From: Hungatella hathewayi WAL-18680
GTDB taxonomy: Bacteria; Bacillota; Clostridia; Lachnospirales; Lachnospiraceae
Direction: 5' to 3'
Length of the DNA: 64,000 nucleotides
NCBI RefSeq assembly: GCF_000235505.1
Contig: NZ_JH379027.1
Coordinates: forward strand, 124,001-188,000
Shown here one piece after another: positions 17,432 to 25,259 of the stretch (positions within the stretch are counted from its first letter, which is position 1; each line of letters begins with the position of its first letter). The position numbers and the translations under genes are program-made. The notes below the pieces were generated by a model, which saw only the letters and a program-made list of their open reading frames with translations, was not told where the DNA came from and did no database searches.

Positions 17432-17983
17432 CTATGGATTTTCGGGGTCGAGAATTGTATCAAGCTGCGATTTCCACGCCATAATATTTTCGATTTCTTT
17501 TTCAAAAACATAGGATTCTTTTTGACGTTTTCGCTCCAAAAATTTGCCCCAATAATAATCAATTTCTTTCTGCAACTCATTGATATACTCTTGCAGTTCG
17601 TCCCGTTCCTCAGCGGAGTATTCTTCGGCATCGGCTGTCATTTCCGCCATTTCTTTTTTATTGCTTTCAAGTTCATCCATCAAATCAATATAATCGTCCA
17701 AATCCCCCCACAGCAGCAAAAATTTCAGAAATGTATCATCCGAAAACATGGCAAACCAACAACGCTGATACCACTGTTCCGCATACATCCGTTCATCACT
17801 TCCGTTGGAATATGTTCCGTCTACCAAATCCCCGATGAAGTTCTCCAACAGCTCTGAAATTGTCAACCCACCCTCGCCGGATTTTTCGGCAAGGCGTTTC
17901 ACATCTGCATTGGAAAGATTCACTGTTATGGTTCTTGGTTTTATGGTTTCAATCTCAATTTTTTGTGAACTGTAATCTCTCAT
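17432..17983 (-). CDS. Unknown coiled-coil protein of mobile elements
   Basis: The 183-residue protein begins with a possible ribbon-helix-helix segment (RTITVNLSNADVKRLAEKSGEGGLTISELLENFIGD). An aromatic-rich middle (QWYQRCWFAMFSDDTFLKFLLLWGD) follows, then a long Glu/Lys-rich coiled coil (about residues 110-165). GGAG precedes the ATG. It lies between the helicase gene and the oriT-like array, so a role in replication or mobilization is likely. Exact function unknown. Confidence 0.55.
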   Translation of the reverse strand: MRDYSSQKIEIETIKPRTITVNLSNADVKRLAEKSGEGGLTISELLENFIGDLVDGTYSNGSDERMYAEQWYQRCWFAMFSDDTFLKFLLLWGDLDDYIDLMDELESNKKEMAEMTADAEEYSAEERDELQEYINELQKEIDYYWGKFLERKRQKESYVFEKEIENIMAWKSQLDTILDPENP

Positions 17984-18019
17984 TTCGTCTCCTTTGCTTA
18001 TAAAATAGATTGATTTAAG

Positions 18020-18164
18020 CTGAGGACAACGGCAACTACGGGTGCGCCGTTGTTTCCGTTAGGATAAGCGGTAGAATTTTGCCGTTGTCCTCAGAAATCC
18101 GACTACGGGTAATTTTTCTTCATCGTCCTATGAAAAACAACGGTGCTGGCGTAGTACCCGTAGT
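18020..18164. repeat. Origin-like cluster of direct and inverted repeats
   Basis: A perfect 16-bp inverted repeat, CTGAGGACAACGGCAA (18020-18035) and its complement (18079-18094), encloses further copies of ACAACGG/CCGTTGT (four in all, the last near 18136). ACTACGGGT occurs at 18036 and 18102 and inverted at the helicase stop (about 18155-18164). Iteron-like repeats beside a replicative helicase gene suggest the element's replication origin; a transcription terminator function for the dyad is the alternative. Confidence 0.6.
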
Positions 18165-19219
18165 TACTTGACTTCGATATAGTCAAGGGTTATCCATTTT
18201 TTCTTGTTATGGAATGCGCTCACATAAGAAACCCCATAGATCTCTCTCAGCGAATCTTGCGCTGCTTTCAAGCTCTTTGAGAACACAGCAGCACTGTAAC
18301 TAACAAGAATCGGCTCTCGTGCCTGTAAGTTTGTCAGCAGCTCTGTTGCCGTCCCCTCCCAATGGTGTGCTTCCTCTGCTTTGACGAAATTAACGATAGC
18401 GTGTAAGAACCGCTCCTTTTCATTGACAACAGATTCGTCACGGGTGAGCTTGTTCCAACGGCAGGATTCTTTGTCAAATTCAAGGGCAAATTCAAAGGCT
18501 TCGGTATCACGGTTGGAAATGGTGAGATTGGCTCTGGTGTCGGTGCGCTTGCTCTTTGTCAGCACCCAGTTCCCGTCTGTTCCTCCTGCCATGCCCTCGC
18601 TGCCGGAAATCTTGCTGATATCATCATCGTGCTTGCCTTTGTTGGTGTGCGTGAGCGCAAGGATGGTAAGGTCAAACTCCATGCTTATCTGGCGCAGGAT
18701 GTTGGTAAACTCCACGTCCCCGGCATAGATGTTTTTTACAAACTCATTCCCTCTGATATGTTGGAGCGTGTCAATGACCACCAGTTTGATATTGGGATGC
18801 TGCGTTAAGTAATCACGGATATCTTCCTCAACGCCGGAAGTGATGCTGTTTGCCTTTAAAACGAAATGGATGTTCTCCATACCCTCATAGGCTTCAAGCA
18901 TCTCAAAACGGCTCTGTAAGCGTGTTACGGTATCTTCCAGACCGAGATACAAGACCTCGGACTGTATGGCTTGATAGCCCCAGATTTGCCCTCCACTGGC
19001 AACAGCGTAGGATATCTGCTCGGCAAGCCACGATTTACCCACTTTAGCACCTCCGGCGAGGATAAAGAAACCGTGCGGTAAAATGGTACTGATGGTGTAA
19101 TGAAGCGGCGGCAAGTCCATTTCCATCAAGTCTTTTCCATTGATGGATTCAAAGCGGCTCTCCTTTATTTTTTCTTTTATCGCTTCTTCGGTTCTCATAT
19201 TTGTAGTCGATTCATTCAT
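18164..19219 (-). CDS. RepA-type hexameric helicase (RecA-fold ATPase)
   Basis: The 351-residue protein resembles the AAA_25/RepA helicases of mobilizable plasmids and elements. Walker A (GGAKVGKSW) is at about residues 56-64, Walker B-like LKLVVIDTLQHI near 145, and the sensor region LTILALTHTNKGKHDD near 200. A winged region follows at the C-terminus (LTNLQAREPILVSYSAAVFSKSL). It should unwind DNA for element replication. AAGGAG precedes the ATG. It is the outermost gene on the right side of the element, beside the origin-like repeats. Confidence 0.85.
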   Translation of the reverse strand: MNESTTNMRTEEAIKEKIKESRFESINGKDLMEMDLPPLHYTISTILPHGFFILAGGAKVGKSWLAEQISYAVASGGQIWGYQAIQSEVLYLGLEDTVTRLQSRFEMLEAYEGMENIHFVLKANSITSGVEEDIRDYLTQHPNIKLVVIDTLQHIRGNEFVKNIYAGDVEFTNILRQISMEFDLTILALTHTNKGKHDDDISKISGSEGMAGGTDGNWVLTKSKRTDTRANLTISNRDTEAFEFALEFDKESCRWNKLTRDESVVNEKERFLHAIVNFVKAEEAHHWEGTATELLTNLQAREPILVSYSAAVFSKSLKAAQDSLREIYGVSYVSAFHNKKKWITLDYIEVK

Positions 19220-19260
19220 TGCGAATACTCCTTTGCGTACTATTGTATTTTGAGATTCGC

Positions 19261-19330
19261 CATGCTATAATGTGGTATATTGTATTTCATAGCATGGTCT
19301 GAGCTTCTGTGTATTTGCCTATACAGAAGC
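19261..19330 (+). ncRNA. Possible short transcript with its own terminator
   Basis: TATAAT at 19266-19271 with a weak TTGTAT 17 bases upstream could start a plus-strand RNA of about 50 bases. AGCTTCTGT/ACAGAAGCT followed by TTTTTT (about 19301-19330) would end it. The -10 lies inside an inverted repeat (CCATGCTA at 19260-19267, TAGCATGG at 19288-19295). No ORF. Equally it may be a plain operator plus terminator. Confidence 0.3.
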
Positions 19331-19348
19331 TTTTTTCATGTAAAAAGA

Positions 19349-19477
19349 AAACCACAACTTCGATAAACGAAATTGTGGTTTAGTGAGTGATATTTTGTAG
19401 AGACATCAAGCTATTTGTACAGTTGCGTTTTTAAGTATAAGCCGTGATAACCAGTTTTAATCGGCTTGATGTCTCTA
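19349..19477. repeat. Two hairpins near the element's right end
   Basis: AAACCACAACTTCG pairs with CGAAATTGTGGTTT (about 19349-19381, one G-U). TAGAGACATCAAGC (19398-19411) pairs perfectly with 19464-19477, a 14-bp dyad. They lie in the 495-base gene-free stretch (19220-19714) that also holds the tRNA fragment. They may be integrase or excisionase arm sites. Confidence 0.5.
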
Positions 19478-19560
19478 TAATCGTCACGGAGAAAATACAG
19501 AAACCGGGCACTAACGTCACGAATCCGTTACAAAACGGATAACCCGGAAGCCTCGATTTG

Positions 19561-19601
19561 CCTCCTAAGCGGAAGGCCAGCGGTTCGAATCCGCTCAGGA
19601 A
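19561..19601 (+). repeat. 3' fragment of a tRNA-Arg(CCU), probable right attachment site
   Basis: From the anticodon loop onward this matches the tRNA at 9198: 29 of 32 bases agree between 9229-9260 and 19561-19592, starting with identical CCTCCTAAG. The T-stem (AGCGG/CCGCT) is perfect, but no D-arm or 5' acceptor strand precedes it. Its acceptor strand CAGGAAC does not pair with the GCGCCAA of the intact tRNA. It is the displaced end of a different tRNA-Arg gene. Confidence 0.75.
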
Positions 19602-19614
19602 CGTTATACAAAAA

Positions 19615-19650
19615 GTCGAAAACCTGTAAATTCAAGGTTTTCGGCTTTTT
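19615..19650 (+). terminator. Terminator after the tRNA fragment
   Basis: Nine-base arms CGAAAACCT (19617-19625) and AGGTTTTCG (19635-19643) followed by TTTTT. Similar in sequence to the terminator after the intact tRNA-Arg. Confidence 0.8.
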
Positions 19651-19714
19651 GTTATTTGAAAATGTAGTTTGCCAAACATGAAGAATAAGACGTGAACAGG
19701 AGCTGTCCCGAATG

Positions 19715-20161
19715 CTAATTTCCATTCTTATATAGCTGTAATTTCTGATTCAACTGCTCGGTATCTTTTTTCAATGCTACGTGCATGGCGAACCACATGG
19801 CGGCCAGGCCGCCTTCCAGAAACAAAAGGAGTACTATGGCCGCCCATCCGGGAATTCCGGAGAACCAGTCAAAGGCCAGGGTTCCACCGATAAATCCAGT
19901 ATTACATACCAGACTCCACAATACAGTCCGGCGGACCATAGCGGAGCCCTCCCAGATGCCTTCTTCAGGGAAAATCCAGGTTTCCAACAGTGCAATTGCA
20001 AAACAGACAAGCATCATTTCCAACAGGGTCGGAATTGTGATGGACCGTTCTCCCATAAGCCACTTTACGAAACCATTCGTTGCGATCAGTGCCAGCGTAT
20101 AGATGGCCATATGAAATTTCATTTTGATTCCCCAGGTATAAAATCTAATAAATTCATTCAT
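19715..20161 (-). CDS. DUF3021 membrane protein
   Basis: The 148-residue protein has four hydrophobic segments (for example LLEMMLVCFAIALLETWIF and WAAIVLLLFLEGGLAAMWFAM) and a short polar C-terminal tail. DUF3021 proteins are encoded next to LytTR regulators and are thought to restrain them at the membrane (LytTR regulatory systems). The LytTR gene is 26 bases upstream in the same operon. GGAAGG precedes the ATG. First host gene right of the mobile region. Confidence 0.8.
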   Translation of the reverse strand: MNEFIRFYTWGIKMKFHMAIYTLALIATNGFVKWLMGERSITIPTLLEMMLVCFAIALLETWIFPEEGIWEGSAMVRRTVLWSLVCNTGFIGGTLAFDWFSGIPGWAAIVLLLFLEGGLAAMWFAMHVALKKDTEQLNQKLQLYKNGN

Positions 20162-20187
20162 AAGTGTTCCTTCCTTTCTTCTTTTCT

Positions 20188-20625
20188 TTACAATCCCAGG
20201 CGCTCTCTGAGAAGCGGGGCATAGTGGCGGGAGACCAGCAGCTTTTCCCCTGTTTCCAGCACGGCTTCAATTCTCCCGGCAGGCATACTTTTCAAGCTGC
20301 GTATATGGTGCAGATTGACAACCGCGGATTTGCTGATGCGGCAGCAGCCGGTCTCTCCGTAACGGCCTTCCACTTCTGCCAGGCTCAGTGCGGTCTGGTA
20401 TACCGTGCTGGCCGCGTAAACAAAGGTGCGTTCGTCCACGCTCTCACAATAGACCATCTCATCCGGCGTCAGAAGGGTTACCTCACGTTCATCATTCCAC
20501 ACGCATAAGCGCTGGAGCCCAGAGCGCAGCAGGGACAGAATATGGAGCATCTCCTGATCCAGTTCGGGGCAGCGAAGTATCACCTCATTTTCCGTAACCG
20601 ATACGTGTTCAACGGTAATTTTCAT
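20188..20625 (-). CDS. LytTR-family DNA-binding regulator
   Basis: The 145-residue protein is a LytTR domain with a short N-terminal extension. Typical features are EMVYCESVDERTFVYA, the GCCRISKSAVVNLHHIRSLK block and the closing VSRHYAPLLRERLG. There is no receiver domain, which fits the DUF3021-paired class. The frame is open to 20739, but the ATG at 20625 has AGGAGG nine bases upstream and is chosen. It probably autoregulates its operon. Confidence 0.85.
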   Translation of the reverse strand: MKITVEHVSVTENEVILRCPELDQEMLHILSLLRSGLQRLCVWNDEREVTLLTPDEMVYCESVDERTFVYAASTVYQTALSLAEVEGRYGETGCCRISKSAVVNLHHIRSLKSMPAGRIEAVLETGEKLLVSRHYAPLLRERLGL

Positions 20626-20819
20626 ACTCTCATTACCTCCTTTACAAGTTGAGCATAACAGAAGAAAGACTGCCCGGCAAGGGCAGTCACGGCAACAGGA
20701 TATTATGAGGGGGTAAGCTGCAGATAATTTGGATTTCATGCTTGACCTGACCTCCCATCATATGTTATTGTTTTAATAACAGTAACTATTTTTATAATCA
20801 TATGAAAAAGGAGGTCTCA

Positions 20820-21044
20820 ATGGAATTTATCACCAATATGTCTCTTGTCGAATGGATTATTATGTTCGTGGTATTTGCCGTAATTGGAGCTGCCTACTGG
20901 CTGATTGACGACTCGCGCAAGCGGGGCATGTTTGTGGGCGGAAAAGCCTGTGGTGGATGTCCCCACTATTGTCAAATGAACCGTAACTGTGACGGAACAC
21001 CAAAGTCCTCTCCTGATGTGGGGAAGGATATGGAGGAGACGTAA
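20820..21044 (+). CDS. Small Cys-rich membrane protein (FeoB-associated-like)
   Basis: The 74-residue protein has one membrane helix (WIIMFVVFAVIGAAYWLI) and a cysteine-rich tail (CGGCPHYCQMNRNC). This resembles the small FeoB-associated Cys-rich proteins, but no feoA or feoB is near. An ATG at 20802 lies before the AGGAGG, so the ATG at 20820 is the real start. It ends seven bases from the convergent AraC gene, with no terminator between. Confidence 0.6.
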   Translation: MEFITNMSLVEWIIMFVVFAVIGAAYWLIDDSRKRGMFVGGKACGGCPHYCQMNRNCDGTPKSSPDVGKDMEET

Positions 21045-21050
21045 AATCTG

Positions 21051-21905
21051 TTATCGTTCTATCACCTTATTCTCCGCCCGCCACTCCCGCGGCGAGATTC
21101 CGTAAGTCTTTTTAAATGCTCTTGAGAAATGCAGTTGGCTGGGATAGCCAACTGCATTGCTGATATCCCCAATCATTAAATCAGTCAATTTTAACAGTTC
21201 GGCGGCTTTTGTCATACGGTAGCTGATTAGAAATTCCTGTGGGCTTTTGCCGACGGCGTCCCGGAATATTTTGCCGAAATAGCTGCGGTTTAAGTTGCAG
21301 AAGGCGGCGATGTCCTCCACGGAGATATCGTTCTGAAAATTCTGCTCGATGAAGGACGTGGCCTCCCGGATATAGAAGTCCTGGAGTTTGCCGCTCTGGA
21401 GCCGCTTGCAGGAGGCGCAGGAGCGGGTTAAATAGTCGAGAAACAGATACAGATGCCCAATCAGATGAAATGGAGACTGCTCCGGATGCTGGGCGATATA
21501 GAGCATCTCGTTTTTCAATTCCAGACTTAAGTCTCTGGCGGAGGAGTGGTAGACCGGATTGTCCACAGTCAGGCCTGCCAGCTCCAGCGCTTCTTTTACT
21601 CTCAGCCCATCAAATTCCACCCAGGTGTATTCCCATGGATGCTCTTTGTCGGCGCAGTAGGTGTTGACCTGCTTCGGATATATCATAAAGCCTTCTCCAC
21701 TTTTAATCTGATAGGTGTTGGTGATTCCCTTGGAATCGGTTGACTGGAGCATACCGGTGCCGGAGATGACATAGTGAAACAGATAGTGGTTGCGCACGAA
21801 AGGACCATAAGAATGCAGCGGCTCGCAGTGCTCCCATCCATATTGATATAACCCCAAATCCACAAAATGTTCATTCGGAAAGATTGAAAATAACACGTTA
21901 TCCAT
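21051..21905 (-). CDS. AraC-family regulator of the alpha-galactoside operon
   Basis: The 284-residue protein has an N-terminal sugar-sensing cupin-type domain (HYVISGTGMLQSTD, GEGFMIYPKQVNTYCAD) and a C-terminal double helix-turn-helix (ISVEDIAAFCNLNRSYFGKIF, then IGDISNAVGYPSQLHFSRAFKKTYGISPREWR). It is divergent from the sugar transporter/GH36 operon and should activate it in response to an alpha-galactoside such as melibiose or raffinose. A perfect inverted repeat lies in the shared control region. Confidence 0.88.
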   Translation of the reverse strand: MDNVLFSIFPNEHFVDLGLYQYGWEHCEPLHSYGPFVRNHYLFHYVISGTGMLQSTDSKGITNTYQIKSGEGFMIYPKQVNTYCADKEHPWEYTWVEFDGLRVKEALELAGLTVDNPVYHSSARDLSLELKNEMLYIAQHPEQSPFHLIGHLYLFLDYLTRSCASCKRLQSGKLQDFYIREATSFIEQNFQNDISVEDIAAFCNLNRSYFGKIFRDAVGKSPQEFLISYRMTKAAELLKLTDLMIGDISNAVGYPSQLHFSRAFKKTYGISPREWRAENKVIER

Positions 21906-21944
21906 ATGCCGGTATCCCCCTCATTTTTATTATTAATCCCATTA

Positions 21945-22001
21945 TATACCCAAATGCTACCTGATATCAACTCACAGAGAGAAAAATAGCATTTGGGTAT
22001 A
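21945..22001. promoter_or_regulatory. Inverted-repeat operator for the divergent AraC regulator
   Basis: TATACCCAAATGCTA (21945-21959) and its exact reverse complement (21987-22001) are separated by 27 bases. Two 15-bp half-sites between an AraC gene and its target operon are a strong candidate binding site. Confidence 0.75.
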
Positions 22002-22135
22002 AATCTGCCAAAATCTAAATATATACGCAAGCATAAGTGCATGTTATTATTAGATTAACAACAAAGTTCCTTTAAAACGAACGGACGGAATAGATATTAT
22101 GCAACATGGCAACCAGAAAGGACAGGGGGTATATT

Positions 22136-23434
22136 ATGATAAGAACAAAAAGGAAGGGATTGGCACTGGGACTGGCGGCGTTGATGACCGCGATGATGCT
22201 TGGCGGCTGTCAGGGAAATGGAGAGTCGGGCGGCAAGGTGAAGCTGTCCTTTCAAATCTGGGATACGGCCCAGCGAAATGGTATGGAAGCGGTAGCCAAC
22301 GCCTACATGGAGAAACATCCCGATGTGGAAATCAATGTGCAGGTCACAAGCTGGGATGAGTACTGGACGAAACTGGATGCGGCCGCGGAATCCAACCAGC
22401 TGCCGGACATTTTCTGGATGCATACCAATCAGATTTTAAAATATGCGGATTACGGAATGCTGGCGGATGTGACAGATTTGTATGACGACGTGGATAAGGA
22501 TTACTACACAAAGCATTTTTCAGAGATTTCACTGGGAAATGCAAAAGGCAGTGACGGCAGACTCTACGGGGTGCCAAAGGATAAAGATTCCGTATGTCTG
22601 GTCTATAACCGGGAGATGTTTGACGCGGCGGGTGTGGCGTATCCGGATGAAACCTGGACCTGGGACGATTTGACGGCCGCCTCCGCTAAAATCTATGAGA
22701 ACACAGGCAAGTACGGGTTCATGGCATACGCGGACGAACAGCTGGGCTACTGGAACTTTGTATACCAGGCCGGCGGTTACATATTAAATGAAGATAAAAC
22801 AAAAGCGGGATTCATGGATGAGGGAACAAGAAAAGGAATGGAGTTTTATGTAAACCTGCAAAAAGAGCCATGGTGTCCGGACCAGAATTATTTTGCGGAG
22901 ACCAATCCCGGCACGGCTTTTGCCTCCGAACAGGGAGCCATGTACCTGGAGGGTAACTGGAACCTGATGTCCATGATGGAGAACAACAAGGACGTTGTAG
23001 GAAAATGGGATGTGGCGGTACTGCCAAAATGTCCGGACCCGGTTCGGGGAGACGGGCGGGCTTCCATCTCCAACGGTCTGTGCTACGCGACCGGCGCCAG
23101 GGGCAAAAAACTGGAGTATGCAAAGGACTTTTTAAAGTTTGCCGGCTCCGAGGAAGGACAGCGGGTTCAGGGGCTGTCAGGAGCGGCGATTCCGGCTTAT
23201 ATCGGTTTGGAGGATACCTGGATTCATGCCTTTGACAAATTCGATTACGTGCTGGATGTACAGAAATGTGTGGATATGCTGGAATACGGTGTTCAGAGTG
23301 TCAACAATGCGTCGCGTCCCAACTGGAAGACCCAGATCAATGATGCCCTGCTCAAGATTTACAGTGGGCAGCAGAGTCTGGACGAAGGATTGGCGGCGAT
23401 GCAGAAGCTGGTTGATGAGGCGAAACAGCCATAA
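22136..23434 (+). CDS. Sugar ABC transporter binding lipoprotein
   Basis: The precursor has a signal peptide ending in the lipobox MLGGC-QG and a mature domain of the family-1 (MalE-type) solute-binding fold (VKLSFQIWDTAQRNG, ITHxx-like ENGNWNLMSMMENN near residue 280). It should capture an alpha-galacto-oligosaccharide outside the cell. The ATG at 22136 is taken because it starts the signal peptide and follows GGGGG. First gene of the operon with two permeases, GH36 and GH13. Confidence 0.88.
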   Translation: MIRTKRKGLALGLAALMTAMMLGGCQGNGESGGKVKLSFQIWDTAQRNGMEAVANAYMEKHPDVEINVQVTSWDEYWTKLDAAAESNQLPDIFWMHTNQILKYADYGMLADVTDLYDDVDKDYYTKHFSEISLGNAKGSDGRLYGVPKDKDSVCLVYNREMFDAAGVAYPDETWTWDDLTAASAKIYENTGKYGFMAYADEQLGYWNFVYQAGGYILNEDKTKAGFMDEGTRKGMEFYVNLQKEPWCPDQNYFAETNPGTAFASEQGAMYLEGNWNLMSMMENNKDVVGKWDVAVLPKCPDPVRGDGRASISNGLCYATGARGKKLEYAKDFLKFAGSEEGQRVQGLSGAAIPAYIGLEDTWIHAFDKFDYVLDVQKCVDMLEYGVQSVNNASRPNWKTQINDALLKIYSGQQSLDEGLAAMQKLVDEAKQP

Positions 23435-23451
23435 AGGAGTGGAGGTAACGT

Positions 23452-24339
23452 ATGGGAAAGGGAAAGAAGAAATTTTGGACTGAGGATGCAAAATGGGGTT
23501 ATCTGCTGATAGCTCCCACCATTATCGGACTTATTGTTTTAAATGTGTATCCGTTTATTGAGACGCTGGTGTTGAGCTTTTCCACCACCCATCCTTTTGG
23601 ATACTTTGAGCTGAGCGGATTTGGCAATTATACCCAGATGTTCGGAAGCAGTGAATTCTGGAAAGCTACATGGAACTCCATTTACTTCTGTATTCTGACC
23701 GTGCCTCTGGGGATGTTCTTCGCACTCCTTACAGCCGTGCTGTTAAATGCAAAGATTAAGGGGAAATCGGTGTTCCGTGCCATTTACTTCCTGCCTATGG
23801 TTGTGGCCCCGGCGGCGATTGCCATGGTATGGAAATGGATTTTCAACGCGGAGTACGGCATTATCAACCAGATGATCGGTGTGAAGATAAACTGGCTGAC
23901 CAACCCGAAGCTGGTGCTGCTAGCCTGTGCAGTGACAGCCATCTGGAGCGCGGTGGGATACGATGCGATTTTGCTGCTGTCCGGAATTCAGAATATTTCC
24001 AAAAGCTATTATGAGGCGGCAAGTCTGGACGGTGCTTCCAAAATCCAGCAGTTTTTCAAGATTACGCTGCCGATGGTTTCTCCCACGCTGTTCGTGGTAT
24101 TGATTATGAGACTGATGGCTTCCATCAAGGTGTACGATTTGATTTACATGATGGTAGACCAAACCAACCCGGCGCTGACCAGCGCACAGTCACTGATGTA
24201 TCTGTTCTACCGGGAATCCTTTGTGGCCGGCAACAGAGGTTATGCGTCCGCCATTGTTGTATGGACCGTGCTTCTGATTGGCATTATCACGGCAATTCAG
24301 TTCTGGGGACAGAAAAAGTGGGTTAACTACGAAGTATAA
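23452..24339 (+). CDS. ABC sugar permease, MalF/UgpA type
   Basis: The 295-residue protein has six membrane segments and the inner-membrane EAA loop (YYEAASLDGASKIQQFFKITLPM) that contacts the ATPase. GGAGG precedes the ATG, 17 bases after the binding-protein gene. Partner of the permease at 24352; the ATPase is not in this locus. Confidence 0.9.
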   Translation: MGKGKKKFWTEDAKWGYLLIAPTIIGLIVLNVYPFIETLVLSFSTTHPFGYFELSGFGNYTQMFGSSEFWKATWNSIYFCILTVPLGMFFALLTAVLLNAKIKGKSVFRAIYFLPMVVAPAAIAMVWKWIFNAEYGIINQMIGVKINWLTNPKLVLLACAVTAIWSAVGYDAILLLSGIQNISKSYYEAASLDGASKIQQFFKITLPMVSPTLFVVLIMRLMASIKVYDLIYMMVDQTNPALTSAQSLMYLFYRESFVAGNRGYASAIVVWTVLLIGIITAIQFWGQKKWVNYEV

Positions 24340-24351
24340 GGAGGAATTCAA

Positions 24352-25185
24352 ATGAAGTCATTACAAGCAAGCCGCAATACAAACCGGATTCTGGTCTATG
24401 CAGTGCTGGGCGCCGGCGCAATCCTGATGATATTTCCATTCCTCTGGATGCTGCTGACCAGCTTTAAATCTGCGGGAGAGAGCGTACAGATACCGCCTAC
24501 CATCCTGCCAAAGCATTGGCTGACCGATAACTACGGCCGGGCGCTGGAGGCCCTGCCATTTGTCAAGCTGTATCTTAATACGACACTGCTGATTCTGTTC
24601 CGTGTGCTCTGTGCGGTGGCATTTTCCTCCGCGGCGGGATTTGCATTTGCAAAGCTGAACTTCAAGGGCAAGGGACTGCTGTTCTCCCTGGTGATTGTGC
24701 AGATGATGCTGCCATCCCAGATATTTATCATTCCGCAGTATCAGATGCTGGCAAAATTTGGTCTGACCAACAGTCTCTTTGCACTGGTATTTCCGGGTAT
24801 CGTCAGCGCGTTTGGTACCTTCTTCCTGCGCCAGGCATACATGGGAATTCCCGATGAGTTGGGGGAAGCAGCCTACCTGGATGGATGTACTAAATGGCAG
24901 ACCTTCACAAAGGTGATGATGCCATTGACGAAGGCATCCATGGCGGCGCTGACCATCTTCACGGCAGTATTCGCATATGCCGATTTGATGTGGCCGCTGA
25001 TTGCCAACACCGATTTGAATAAAATGACGCTGTCCGCAGGTCTGTCCACATTAAGAGGACAGTTTACCACCAACTACCCGATACTGATGGCAGGCTCCAT
25101 GCTGGCGATGATTCCCATGGTGATTCTGTACATGGTATTCCAGAAACAATTTATAGAAGGAATTGCAATGACCGGAGGAAAATAA
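24352..25185 (+). CDS. ABC sugar permease, MalG/UgpE type
   Basis: The 277-residue protein has six membrane segments and the EAA loop (ELGEAAYLDGCTKWQTFTKVMMP). AGGAGG precedes the ATG. It completes the membrane channel with the preceding permease. A GC-rich hairpin follows before the GH36 gene. Confidence 0.9.
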   Translation: MKSLQASRNTNRILVYAVLGAGAILMIFPFLWMLLTSFKSAGESVQIPPTILPKHWLTDNYGRALEALPFVKLYLNTTLLILFRVLCAVAFSSAAGFAFAKLNFKGKGLLFSLVIVQMMLPSQIFIIPQYQMLAKFGLTNSLFALVFPGIVSAFGTFFLRQAYMGIPDELGEAAYLDGCTKWQTFTKVMMPLTKASMAALTIFTAVFAYADLMWPLIANTDLNKMTLSAGLSTLRGQFTTNYPILMAGSMLAMIPMVILYMVFQKQFIEGIAMTGGK

Positions 25186-25199
25186 AAAATAGATATAAG

Positions 25200-25233
25200 A
25201 AAATCCGCGGGGGGAGATTCCCCGGCGGATTTT
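25200..25233 (+). terminator. Hairpin between transporter and glycosidase genes
   Basis: AAAATCCGC and GCGGATTTT bracket an inner GGGG/CCCC stem. With few Ts after it, it may partly end transcription or protect the transporter mRNA, lowering glycosidase expression relative to the transporter. Confidence 0.55.
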
Positions 25234-25259
25234 CAGGGACATTAGGAAGGAGACATCAC

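Noticed and set aside
20802-20819. Start of the small Cys-rich protein at 20802
   Set aside because: That ATG precedes the AGGAGG; the start at 20820 is correctly spaced.
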